From NCBI RefSeq assembly GCF_011065405.1, contig NZ_CP047056.1, forward strand, positions 766,747 to 830,746: a stretch of DNA of 64,000 bases. Reading direction: 5' to 3'. Below, one piece after another: positions 55,585 to 64,000 of this stretch; position 1 is the stretch's first letter; each line of letters begins with the position of its first letter. This DNA comes from Succinivibrio dextrinosolvens. Lineage in GTDB: Bacteria; Pseudomonadota; Gammaproteobacteria; Enterobacterales; Succinivibrionaceae. The notes below the pieces were generated by a model. The model ran no database searches, was not told where the DNA came from, and worked only from the letters and a program-made list of their open reading frames with translations. The position numbers were made by a program, and so were the translations under genes.

Positions 55585-56631
55585 CTAATCGTCATCAAAA
55601 TCTTCCATCTCATCTTCATCAGCAATATTAACTCCATTACCTTTAATAAAGCTGAAGTCATTCTTAGCACTCTTAGGTCTTTCCAGTACCTCAGAGATTC
55701 TGATGGCCATCTTATCTTTTGACTGTCCAAGCTTGGCATGATAGCTTGGAAGATCCTCTACATATACCAGAAGATTATCCGGGATATCAACGTTTAAAAC
55801 ATCTCCAACCTTAAAATCCATCACATCGCGTAAGGAAACAAGTGTGTCGAGAAGCTTTACTCGCATATCCACGCTGACATCCATAACCTCTTCACGTAGA
55901 GCTTTATTCCATCTTACATCAGTATCGCCCTTGTCTGACTGGACACCAGCATCCAGAAGCTCCCTGATAGGTTCAATCATGGAATATGGGAAGCAGATAT
56001 GCAGATCTCCGCCACCACCATCCAGATCCACATGGAACTGATTTACAACCAGGACTTCTGATGGAGAAACAATGTTTGCCATCGAAGGGTTAACTTCAGA
56101 ATCAAGGTATTCGAACTCAACATCCATTACAGGAGACCATGCATCCTTGTAATCAGCGAACACCATCTTCAGAAGTTTCTGAGTAATTCGTCTTTCTGTA
56201 GGAGTAAATTCACGACCTTCAATCTTGGTTCTGAATCTACCATCACCACCGAAAAAGTTTTCAACCAGAATAAATACCAGTCTGGCTTCCAGCGTGATCA
56301 GAGCAGTACCCTTTAAAGGACGGAAACGAACCATGTTCAAGGAGGTAGGCACGAACAGAGTCTGAGTATATTCACCAAACTTCATCATATTCACGCCAGT
56401 CCAGGTAACTTCAGCACTGTGACGCATCATGTTAAAAAGGCTGATACGCATGTGACGGGCAAAACGTTCGTCCACAAGCTCAAGAGTTGGCATACGGCCA
56501 CGAACAATACGTTCCTGAGAGCCAAAGTCAAAACTCTTGACGCCAGTAGTTTCCTGGGGTTTTTCCTCTTCAACATCATCCGCTCCGTGTAACAGAGCAT
56601 CGATTTCGTCCTGAGATAAAAACTCGGTCAC
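55585..56631 (-). CDS. fliM: Flagellar switch protein FliM
   Basis: A 348-residue FliM with the N-terminal CheY-P-binding segment LSQDEIDALLHG, the middle CheC-like domain (RFARHMRISLFNMMRHSAEV ... FGGDGRFRTKIEGREFTPTE) and a C-terminal SpoA domain (VDIPDNLLVYVEDLPSYHAK). Standard length. A short acidic tail (DEDEMEDFDDD) ends the protein. It lies 10 bases before fliN. Confidence 0.97.
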   Translation of the reverse strand: MTEFLSQDEIDALLHGADDVEEEKPQETTGVKSFDFGSQERIVRGRMPTLELVDERFARHMRISLFNMMRHSAEVTWTGVNMMKFGEYTQTLFVPTSLNMVRFRPLKGTALITLEARLVFILVENFFGGDGRFRTKIEGREFTPTERRITQKLLKMVFADYKDAWSPVMDVEFEYLDSEVNPSMANIVSPSEVLVVNQFHVDLDGGGGDLHICFPYSMIEPIRELLDAGVQSDKGDTDVRWNKALREEVMDVSVDMRVKLLDTLVSLRDVMDFKVGDVLNVDIPDNLLVYVEDLPSYHAKLGQSKDKMAIRISEVLERPKSAKNDFSFIKGNGVNIADEDEMEDFDDD

Positions 56632-56643
56632 GTTATAAGCTCC

Positions 56644-57192
56644 TTACTGCAGAACAAAGCTGGTAAAAAGGATCTGGTCTACGACCGGAGTCTTGTTTAT
56701 CTCTGTCATCTTTGCCCTTACAGCATCCAGTAAATCACGCTTTAGTCTCTGTCTTCCTGAAGGAAGCAGTAGGGCGTCGTATGACTGGGCTGAAAGTCTC
56801 TCAAAAATAACACTGTTCATAAGTGTCAGATGTTTCTTGGCTAAAGCTTCATTCTCTTCACCAATAACAACCAGTACCACCTGAACCTGTCCGGTATGAA
56901 TTCTTCTGTCACTCTTTATAGAAAAAGTGAAAGTCTGATCGAAAGGAACATAAATGTCACGCTGAAGCAACATCTTTTCCTTTTCCTCAGCTGCCTTCTG
57001 TGCGGCTATTTCCTCAGGGGTTGGCCCAGGAGGTTCAAAAGGAGGGAGATGCATGAAATACGCAGCTCCAAAATAACCGCCAACACCAACAATCAGCAGC
57101 AGAACAACAGCTATGATTAAGAAAAGTTTACCTTTCTTTTTAGGAGCATCATCTGAATCTGCTACATCAACATTATCTTTTTCTTTAGCCAT
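56644..57192 (-). CDS. fliL: Flagellar basal-body-associated protein FliL
   Basis: A 182-residue inner-membrane protein: Lys-rich cytoplasmic start, one transmembrane helix (LFLIIAVVLLLIVGVGGYFG), and a periplasmic domain with IYVPFDQTFTFSIKSDRRIH and QVVLVVIGEENEALAK. FliL surrounds the stators. AGGAGAG precedes its ATG. Confidence 0.94.
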   Translation of the reverse strand: MAKEKDNVDVADSDDAPKKKGKLFLIIAVVLLLIVGVGGYFGAAYFMHLPPFEPPGPTPEEIAAQKAAEEKEKMLLQRDIYVPFDQTFTFSIKSDRRIHTGQVQVVLVVIGEENEALAKKHLTLMNSVIFERLSAQSYDALLLPSGRQRLKRDLLDAVRAKMTEINKTPVVDQILFTSFVLQ

Positions 57193-57257
57193 AATTCTCT
57201 CCTTTTTTTTATATTATGGCACACAGATAAAAATATTCATTTAATTATCATATATTT

Positions 57258-59072
57258 CTACGCAAAATAGCTTACTGTATTACTATTTTGTGAGTTATTT
57301 AAATTTTCATTATTCTCTATATGATGTTTTTCTGACACCTCGGTCTCAATTTTTCCTCTTGCAAAGATTGTGCCGTTATCAGATTGATTTTCTTCATTTT
57401 CTTTATGATGCTTCTGATTCTGTCCTGAATTCTGAGAGAATTCTTCCGATGAAGAGCCATTAAATGACCTTTCCTCATCGTATTCAGCAACTTCAGTTTT
57501 TGCAAAAATACTATTTGATTCAAGCAGATTCTTTAGAACATCAATACCGCTTTCAAGCATTGCACGTGTTCCCGAATGAGAAGCACTGATAGAAATTTTA
57601 GTTATTTCTTCTGCTGATTGAGCATCGATGACAATTCGCATCTTGCCTAAGCCTTCAGGATTCAAGGTCAGATCCAGTGACTTGAGATTTCGGGAAGACA
57701 TCTCCATCACTTTCATTGCTAGTGCTTTAGCATTCTCCTTAAGATCAGATGACATATTCAGCAAATCAAGCTTAGACTGCTCCATAGCAGAAAGATTGAA
57801 CTCGCTGGCGTTCTTTGTCATAGAAGCTAGGGCCCCTAAACCATGCTGTCCGGGGTGACTGAACATCGAAGAGCTATTTCCCTGTTCAGAAAAGGATTTA
57901 GAGAAAAGAGTATCTGTACTGATCCCTACCCCACTCTCTGAGTGCATTCGAGGATTAGCAGCAAAGGCATCCACTCTGGCAGATGACATTTCAGACTTCA
58001 ATTCTGACTCCACCGAAGAACCACTAACAACCTTCTGAAGAAGAGCTACGGACTTTTCAAAATTATTCTGAAGACTCTCCTTTTTATTGTCGAGAATTGA
58101 TTCAATCTTGGTCTTTATATCCTCTTTTGCAAGAATTTCATCAAGACTAATGGAAGTCTTAATGCTATCCTCGATTACCTCAAAATCCTTTGCTCCAAAG
58201 TCCTCGGTCATAGAGAATAGAGGCTTTTCAGCATTAACCTTAACAGTGCCGTCAAGTTCTTTAATCATACTCATTACATCATCAGCAGCAGAGAACGGCT
58301 GAATATCAGGAGAACTTTCGTTGGCGAGGAAGGTCTTTAAGGCCAGAACATCCCCCTTAAGGAACTGCACGGCAGCCTCTTCAAATGCCTTTGAATCAAA
58401 ATTCTTCAAAGGATTTGCAGACATCTTGTAAACAAGCTCATTTAAAACCTTTGGATCTACCGTTGTCAGATCAATACCATTTTCCTGTGCAAGCTCAGAC
58501 ACTTTTGAAAATACATTTAAGTTCTGAATCTTTGCTTCAGGCAGCATTTCAGCATCTGACAATTTCTCTGATACAGACTCAGCTTCAGGTCCCACTGATT
58601 TTGTAGCAATAAGTGAAACCACCTCTGCAGAGGAATTACCATTTTCAGAGTTTATATATTTCTCTTCTGATAACAGAACAGTATCTGTTGACTTAACTGA
58701 TTCAGACTGAGCAACTGTCTTCTCTGTTTTTTCTGAAAACTCTGCTTCAGTGGAGACATAAGTATCAGCACGAGTTTCCGCTTTAGCAGTCTTCTGCTCC
58801 ATGTTTTTGTTAGGATAATCTCTTGTGGAGATAACCTTTTCTTTGTGTGAATTCGAATCTGATCTTTTTCCCTTAACGTCTCTGTTTTGAAGCTCTCGCT
58901 TCTGAACATGATTAGAAGATTCTTTTGATGTTCTGTCTGACTGAGAGAAAGAAATATCTTTCAGAATCTTAGAAAAATCTAATCCAGAATTCATGGCAGA
59001 CTGATATTTCAGATTGCCACTTATGGCAACCTTTGCATCTTCAAGTTGATATGAGCTGCTTACTGATTGCAT
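57258..59072 (-). CDS. fliK: Flagellar hook-length control protein FliK
   Basis: A 604-residue FliK. The long N-terminal ~430 residues are Ser/Glu/Lys-rich and low in hydrophobic content, as in the ruler region. The conserved C-terminal domain begins near residue 450: LKSLDLTLNPEGLGKMRIVI, then SGTRAMLESGIDVLKNLLES. The tail is Asn/Gln/His-rich. AAGGAG precedes the ATG. The next gene upstream in the operon (fliJ) is about 2.4 kb away because of an inserted element. Confidence 0.9.
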   Translation of the reverse strand: MQSVSSSYQLEDAKVAISGNLKYQSAMNSGLDFSKILKDISFSQSDRTSKESSNHVQKRELQNRDVKGKRSDSNSHKEKVISTRDYPNKNMEQKTAKAETRADTYVSTEAEFSEKTEKTVAQSESVKSTDTVLLSEEKYINSENGNSSAEVVSLIATKSVGPEAESVSEKLSDAEMLPEAKIQNLNVFSKVSELAQENGIDLTTVDPKVLNELVYKMSANPLKNFDSKAFEEAAVQFLKGDVLALKTFLANESSPDIQPFSAADDVMSMIKELDGTVKVNAEKPLFSMTEDFGAKDFEVIEDSIKTSISLDEILAKEDIKTKIESILDNKKESLQNNFEKSVALLQKVVSGSSVESELKSEMSSARVDAFAANPRMHSESGVGISTDTLFSKSFSEQGNSSSMFSHPGQHGLGALASMTKNASEFNLSAMEQSKLDLLNMSSDLKENAKALAMKVMEMSSRNLKSLDLTLNPEGLGKMRIVIDAQSAEEITKISISASHSGTRAMLESGIDVLKNLLESNSIFAKTEVAEYDEERSFNGSSSEEFSQNSGQNQKHHKENEENQSDNGTIFARGKIETEVSEKHHIENNENLNNSQNSNTVSYFA

Positions 59073-59341
59073 TCCACATCTCCTTTTTCCATAAATAGTT
59101 CCAGGATATTACATTTATAATCAAATGGTTATGGATTTTTTTAATCTAAAATCCACAAACCATGACATCATAAATGCAATTTATCTGCCAATTTCTAATA
59201 AAAAAAAATCTGAAGAAAAATTTTTATTAGAAAAAGAACCCACAGGATGAAGAGGATTTATAAGTATAAAAAAACTCACCATTTAAGTGCAGCCGCATAA
59301 TAACTTTTACAAAATTATGCAATAACACTATTTTTATCTTT
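59073..59341. other. Intergenic remnant between fliK and the IS605-type element
   Basis: About 270 AT-rich bases with no open frame. With fliJ cut off by the element, a replacement promoter for fliK-R may lie here, but I cannot identify one. Confidence 0.4.
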
Positions 59342-60790
59342 GCCGCCGGAAGACCCCTTGTTTTAACAATGGGGATGTAAGGCGGCTAAAAAGTATGTTA
59401 TAATATATATATTGTTCAATAAAGTTTAAAAATAATAAATATATATATGACAGATACAAATCTAGCAAAACTTGCTTTTAAATTTAAGCTTGAGCCTAAT
59501 GGAGAACAGCGTCGTTTTTTCAGCAGGACAGCAGGTTGTACCAGATTTGTATATAACCATTTACTCTTCAAATGCAGGGTAGACTTCAGAGAATATCTTG
59601 AGGAAATAGATTCCAGACAGAGTAATGGTGAAGCCTTAAACAGGGATGAAGCCAAGAAGCTTAGTTTCAGACCTTTGTGCTATAAATGTATTACAGGATT
59701 AAACTATCTGCTTCCTGATTTAAGGAAAGAATATCCTTTTTTACAGGAATGTCCTGCTCAGGCTTTACAGCAGAAAGCTCAGGATTTGATGAGGGCCTAC
59801 CATAGATTCTTCGATGGAAAAGGTGGTTTACCAAGATTCAAAAGAAGGCTCTTCATAACAGCTTCAGATTTCCTCAGGGCTTTGAACTTGATGAAGACAG
59901 AAAGAAGATATGGCTACCCAAGATTGGCTGGGTTAAGTACCGTAAATCCAGAAACATCTTTGGTAAACCAAAGAATGTAACAGTTTCACTGAACCATGGA
60001 GACTGGTATATCTCTGTTCAGACAGAGTTTGAATTAAAGCCTCTGATCCAGGAGCTTAATTTTAATACAGCTGTAGGTATTGATATGGGAGTGGTCAGAT
60101 TTGCCACCTTATCAGATGAAAACTACATACCGTCATTAAAAGACAGGCTGAATCCTGTTTATGAAAAAATAGAAAAACTGCAGAGGAGATTAAGCAGAAA
60201 GAAAAAAGATTCAAAAAGATACATTAAACTCAGAATAAAACTCTCTAAGCTTCATAAGAAACTTACTGATATCAGATACGATTACCTTCAGAAAGAATCT
60301 ACACGTCTAGTCAAAAACCACGACATTATATGTGTAGAAGACCTGAAGGTTAAGAATATGATCAAATCAGCTAAGGGAACTATTGAAGAGCCTGGCAGAA
60401 ACGTAAAACAGAAGTCAGGCTTAAACAGAGAGATTTTAAAAGAGTCATGGTCTATGTTCTTTAAACAGCTTGAGTACAAACTTAAGCTTAAGGGAGGCAT
60501 CTTCGTGCAGATCCCTGCTAAGAACACCAGCAGAGCCTGTCATGTATGCGGCTATGTTGATAAGGAGAACCGAAAGACTCAGGCTGAGTTTAAATGTATC
60601 CACTGCGGTCACACTGAAAACGCAGATGTGAACGCAGCTAAAAATATAAAAAGGGCAGGTCTTGCCCAGATCGCTCGCCAAGTGAACTGTAATAGCAGTC
60701 AGCAACGAGAAGCCATAGAGGCCTAGTTAACATTAGAAAAAATAGTTAACGGGCGGTATTGAATCCCCTGGCTTCAGCCATGGGGAGCAG
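59342..60790 (+). mobile_element. IS200/IS605-type element with broken tnpB
   Basis: The left end has a nested hairpin: outer stem GCCGCC (59342-59347)/GGCGGC (59381-59386), inner stem CCCCTTGTT (59354-59362)/AACAATGGGG (59365-59374). The right end has CCCCTGGCT (60765-60773)/AGCCATGGGG (60776-60785), then GTCAA, a common IS605 right-end pattern. It lies between fliJ and fliK, on the opposite strand to the operon. Confidence 0.85.
59447..60726 (+). pseudogene. tnpB: tnpB with a single-base frameshift
   Basis: The N-terminal part (59447 on, MTDTNLAKLAFKFKLEPNGE) carries the OrfB helix region and reaches GGLPRFKRRL before losing frame; one missing T near 59852 restores HNSFRFPQGFELDEDRKK and joins the next frame. 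The C-terminal part has all RuvC residues: GIDMGVVRFA (Asp), ICVEDLKVKN (Glu), NADVNAAKNI (Asp) and the zinc ribbon CHVCGY/CIHCGH. The product is therefore probably inactive, although the downstream guide-RNA region looks intact. Confidence 0.88.
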
Positions 60791-61504
60791 GTCAATTACT
60801 GATAAAATCAGGCAAAACGTAGAAATGTATAAAATTTTAGGCAAGAATAAGATAAAAAATAGGCATGTAAAAGTTAAGTAAGGTTAGGTATATTTTCTCA
60901 AAAATTATACTTATCAGATTTAGGCTAAGCTTTCTATGTACGAGAAATCAGGCATACGTAAAGATAGTTCTACAAAAAATATTCAGACATTCTGGAGTAC
61001 ACAGTTGTTACGTTAGCTCTTAGACCGGCTTACAGCTAAGTTTAAAGATCTATCGAACGGAAAACTTTTTCACTTTAGGTAGCAGGTCACTAGGTGCCTC
61101 CCCTAATCAGTTTTCCTTTACCAAAGATTGCCAAAAAAGTCCCATGGCTTTAGACATGTGGAGATGTCAACTGCGTTGTATTTATTTTTGCATATCTACT
61201 GTTCGATGACAGAATTTTATGGGAAGGCGTTGCAGCCTTGATTTGCCTTGCTGTCTATGCAGTTTCACCATGTTCACTGTTACTCGATCATAATGGTGTT
61301 CCAAGAATGGATAATGCTGATTAACATTGATGAACTTTCAGATCAGCTTTAGATTCAAAAAAAGACTAAAAGCTGATCTGCTATAATATTAAGCTCTATC
61401 CTCAACTTTTTTTGCAAAGCAAAGTAATCTCAAAAAACACCTTTCGTATAATCAACATAATAGTCTTAGAAATTAGGACTTAATTTAATCAGAAATTGAG
61501 GCGT
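60791..61504. other. Decayed intergenic DNA before fliJ
   Basis: About 700 bases. At 61140-61170 the sequence TCCCATGGCTTTAGACATGT followed by GGAGATGTCAA looks like a degenerate IS605 right end. From about 61197 to 61324 an open stretch ends DHNGVPRMDNAD and is hydrophobic before that, so it may be the 3' end of a lost membrane-protein gene. No complete gene is present. Confidence 0.45.
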
Positions 61505-61957
61505 TTACTTCATCTTTTCAATTAGAAGTCTTGCCTGTTTAGATGAGACAATATCGTCACTGAGTTTCTGCTCTGCCTTAGCTTCAAGGCGTTCGCGCTC
61601 AAGACGATGCTTTTCTATAAGAGATTCAATGATCTTTCGCTGCTGCTGTTTATCAAGATAATTGGAACGAGCTCTATTCTCCTGTTCCTGAAGCTTTACA
61701 AGACCAGCTTCCTGTCTTTCCTTAATCGTCTCAAGCTTATTAATGAACTGTTGGTATGCAAGGTAGGTGCTCATATCCAGCTGAAACTTGGATTTTGCCT
61801 TCATCTCCTCAATATAGATGTTTTCAAATTCCTTTAACTGAGCTATCTGTCGTTCGAAAGAAGCCACATTATTCTGAGCTTCCAGCAGAAGCTCTAAGGC
61901 ATCATCTTCCTCTCGCTTTCTTAAATCAAGAACAAGATTAAGCGCTTTATCACTCAT
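61505..61957 (-). CDS. fliJ: Flagellar export chaperone FliJ
   Basis: A 150-residue, almost entirely coiled-coil protein (EEDDALELLLEAQNNVASFE, LETIKERQEAGLVKLQEQE). It is identified by its place directly after fliI (seven-base gap), its size and its helical character, all standard for FliJ, the stalk-like protein of the export ATPase complex. Downstream, the operon is interrupted by the IS605-type element. Confidence 0.88.
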   Translation of the reverse strand: MSDKALNLVLDLRKREEDDALELLLEAQNNVASFERQIAQLKEFENIYIEEMKAKSKFQLDMSTYLAYQQFINKLETIKERQEAGLVKLQEQENRARSNYLDKQQQRKIIESLIEKHRLERERLEAKAEQKLSDDIVSSKQARLLIEKMK

Positions 61958-61964
61958 AGGCTAT

Positions 61965-63401
61965 CTACTTAACCTTTACAAACTGATTGGTTGCAGGCTG
62001 TGCGCCTTTGGATGGTACAGGAGCTGGTGCCTGCCCCTTCTTGACAGTCAGTGCATCAACTCTTTTCTGAGCATCATTGATTAGGATCATGGAGAGCTGT
62101 TCAAGCCCCTCTAAAGACTGTTTAAAAGGAACAATCTCCTTCATGTCCTGAACTGTAAACTCATCAATAAAAGGCTTAATCATAATGGCCTGATCAATAT
62201 TAGGATCAGAACCTTTCTGATAGGCTCCAATCTGAATCAGCTCCTTACTCTGAGAATACTGAGATACACACTGCCTTATAGTTCTAGCCATAATCATATG
62301 CTCTGCAGTAACAACTGCAGGCATAACACGACTTACAGACTTTTCAATATCAATTGCGGGGAAGTGACCAGAGTCTGCAAGCTGACGGGATAAAACAATA
62401 TGACCATCCAGAATAGCTCGGGCAGAGTCTGCAATTGGATCCTGAAGATCATCGCCTTCAACCAGCACTGTGAAAAAAGCTGTAATAGAGCCCTGGCCTT
62501 CGCCACCATTTCCGGCGCGCTCAACTAAGGCAGGCATCTTAGCAAACACAGAAGGAGGATAGCCTTTAGTTGCAGGAGGTTCACCTACAGCCAAGGCAAT
62601 TTCACGCTGAGCCATTGCATAACGGGTAAGAGAATCAATCATCAGCAGAACATTGTAGCCCTGATCTCTGAAGTACTCGGCAATAGAAAGAGTTGTTTCA
62701 CATCCCTTAAGACGCATCAGAGGAGATGCATCTGCAGGAGCTGCCACAACCACTGCACGAGCTCGACCTTCCTCACCAAGAATATCATCTATAAACTCTT
62801 TAACCTCACGGCTACGCTCTCCTATCAGACCGACAACTACAACATCTGCATTTGTGCCACGTGTCATCATGCCTAAAAGTACAGATTTTCCAACGCCGGA
62901 ACCTGCAAAAAGACCAATACGCTGTCCCTGTCCTATGGTAAGCATTGAATTTATTGCTTTGATACCTACATCCAGAGGCTTCTTGATTGGACGTCTGGCC
63001 ATCGGATTAAGCTTAACAGGATTCCATTTGGTTGCGGTTTCAGCGGTAAGTGGCCCCTTGTCATCAATAGGATTCCCAAGACCATCAACAACTCTTCCTA
63101 AAAGATGAAGCCCATAGGGATAGGAATCAGAACTTGAGATGGGAGTAACCAGATCTCCATTCTGAACATCAATAATATCTGTTGTAGGCATCAGATAGGT
63201 AGTTTCACCAGAAAATCCAACCACTTCAGCTAGCATTGGACCGCCGTTGGTATCAATGCGGCATCTCTGGCCTAAGGGAACTTTTATTCCTACAGCTTCC
63301 AGGGTAAGGCCTACCACACGAGTAAGTCTTCCAGACAAAACAGGACTCTGCTCGCGATCTGGAAGGCTTACGGACTGAAGACGAGATAAAAGATTACTCA
63401 T
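61965..63401 (-). CDS. fliI: Flagellar export ATPase FliI
   Basis: A 478-residue F1-beta-like ATPase. Walker A is GLFAGSGVGKSVLLGMM (about residues 165-180), Walker B LLMIDSLTRYAMAQREIALA, and the catalytic region VGLIGERSREVKEFI is intact. The C-terminal ~40 residues are a Lys/Pro/Ala-rich extension (KKGQAPAPVPSKGAQPATNQ). It powers unloading of export substrates. It lies 11 bases after fliH. Confidence 0.97.
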   Translation of the reverse strand: MSNLLSRLQSVSLPDREQSPVLSGRLTRVVGLTLEAVGIKVPLGQRCRIDTNGGPMLAEVVGFSGETTYLMPTTDIIDVQNGDLVTPISSSDSYPYGLHLLGRVVDGLGNPIDDKGPLTAETATKWNPVKLNPMARRPIKKPLDVGIKAINSMLTIGQGQRIGLFAGSGVGKSVLLGMMTRGTNADVVVVGLIGERSREVKEFIDDILGEEGRARAVVVAAPADASPLMRLKGCETTLSIAEYFRDQGYNVLLMIDSLTRYAMAQREIALAVGEPPATKGYPPSVFAKMPALVERAGNGGEGQGSITAFFTVLVEGDDLQDPIADSARAILDGHIVLSRQLADSGHFPAIDIEKSVSRVMPAVVTAEHMIMARTIRQCVSQYSQSKELIQIGAYQKGSDPNIDQAIMIKPFIDEFTVQDMKEIVPFKQSLEGLEQLSMILINDAQKRVDALTVKKGQAPAPVPSKGAQPATNQFVKVK

Positions 63402-63412
63402 AGTGTCTCCCG

Positions 63413-64000
63413 TTAAGCCCTAGGCTGAACATCTGCTGTAACTTCAGCTTCCGCCACAGGATCACTTCCAATAGGAACACCATTTTCATCAACATAGACT
63501 CGGTTATTGTTTTCATCAAAGTAATAAAGCTGTCCATCAGGAGACTGATAAACAGGATGACCAAAATCATCAACATAAGGAGCAGGATCATCTGTCAGTG
63601 GAGCCTGCTGTTGCATGGTCTGAGCAAGATTATCCTGATCTAAAGCTTCCTGAGGTTCCGAAGGAGTAACCTCTGCAGAAGCAGTTGTCTGAGCCTTGCT
63701 CTTTAAGACATCACTAATATCATTAAGATTTCTTGGGGCCAGAGCTTTCTTAGGCAGCTCATTGTATTCAGGGCAACCATCTATTGATTCACGAAGAGCT
63801 GAATCGACACTTGGATAAACCTTTGCAAGGAAATCCTCGAGCAAAGAATCAATTCTGTCGTTGATTCTCCAGTTTATTTCTGAATTATCATTAACAACTC
63901 TGATATCTCCGGGAGAAAGTTTGTCTGATTCTTTTAAATCCCAGCCCTGTTCCTTAATATAATCATTGCCTATTGCCGCATTTATAACCGCGTAATCCTC
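63413..64000 (-). CDS. fliH: FliH, C-terminal part; N-terminus beyond the window
   Basis: The frame stays open to the window edge, reading in order GWDLKESDKLSPGDIRVVND, NSEINWRINDRIDSLLEDFL and AKVYPSVDSA, the C-terminal FliI-binding part of FliH. It then continues about 125 residues further than typical FliH: an Ala/Gln/Glu-rich linker and DDFGHPVYQSPDGQLYYFDE followed by VYVDENGVPIGSDP. The ATG at 63844 is internal. FliH regulates the export ATPase and links it to FliN. Confidence 0.85.
   Translation of the reverse strand, partial: EDYAVINAAIGNDYIKEQGWDLKESDKLSPGDIRVVNDNSEINWRINDRIDSLLEDFLAKVYPSVDSALRESIDGCPEYNELPKKALAPRNLNDISDVLKSKAQTTASAEVTPSEPQEALDQDNLAQTMQQQAPLTDDPAPYVDDFGHPVYQSPDGQLYYFDENNNRVYVDENGVPIGSDPVAEAEVTADVQPRA

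Noticed and set aside
1-64000. tRNA, rRNA, tmRNA genes or prophage attachment sites
   Set aside because: I looked for T-loop-like GTTCGA contexts and long direct repeats other than the IS copies and found none that fold as tRNA.

Overview
The window comes from a low-GC, probably anaerobic gammaproteobacterium. The flagellar operon order, a proteobacterial QueF of about 275 aa, RsmE, PpnN and endonuclease I fit that class, and I suspect the Succinivibrionaceae. That placement is inference from protein resemblance; no rRNA or tRNA gene is visible.

Layout. Positions 1-8 kb hold central metabolism: pgk (cut by the window edge), a sodium/solute symporter, an HD hydrolase, transketolase, a TalC/Fsa-type transaldolase and metK. 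At 8-10 kb an ArsR-type repressor is divergent from a CoA-disulfide-reductase/rhodanese fusion, with a perfect inverted repeat between them. A YkvI-like transporter pseudogene and a decayed spacer follow.

Positions 12.8-36.4 kb are a CRISPR island. On the minus strand are cas1, cas2, cas6 and a type III-D-like effector operon: cas10 without an HD domain, cas7, csx10 with a helical Cas11-like tail, a double cas7, csx19-like, and a large cas7. A 22-repeat array follows, then three genes for exported proteins, a Csm6 (CARF-HEPN) and a CARF-AAA+-Fis sigma54 activator. A C-terminally membrane-anchored protein of unknown function is convergent with the activator. Two near-identical IS4/IS1634-type insertion sequences sit on either side of the array. 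The model I infer is that Cas10 senses foreign RNA and makes cyclic oligoadenylate, which both Csm6 (RNA cleavage) and the CARF-sigma54 protein (transcription) could read.

Positions 36.9-40.7 kb carry a decaying four-carbon acid sugar operon: frameshifted DUF1537 kinase, intact PdxA2-like dehydrogenase, broken Gnt-type permease. After it come a DUF805 protein, a solitary intact TnpB with a probable omega-RNA, a His-rich exported protein, and housekeeping genes (pyridoxal kinase, DUF5718, endonuclease I, rsmE, queF, ppnN).

Positions 50.2-64 kb are a minus-strand flagellar operon, fliH-I-J-K-L-M-N-O-P-Q-R. It is invaded between fliJ and fliK by an IS200/IS605-type element with a broken tnpB. 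Just past fliR lies an IS1634-type element that truncates a thioredoxin-fold gene.
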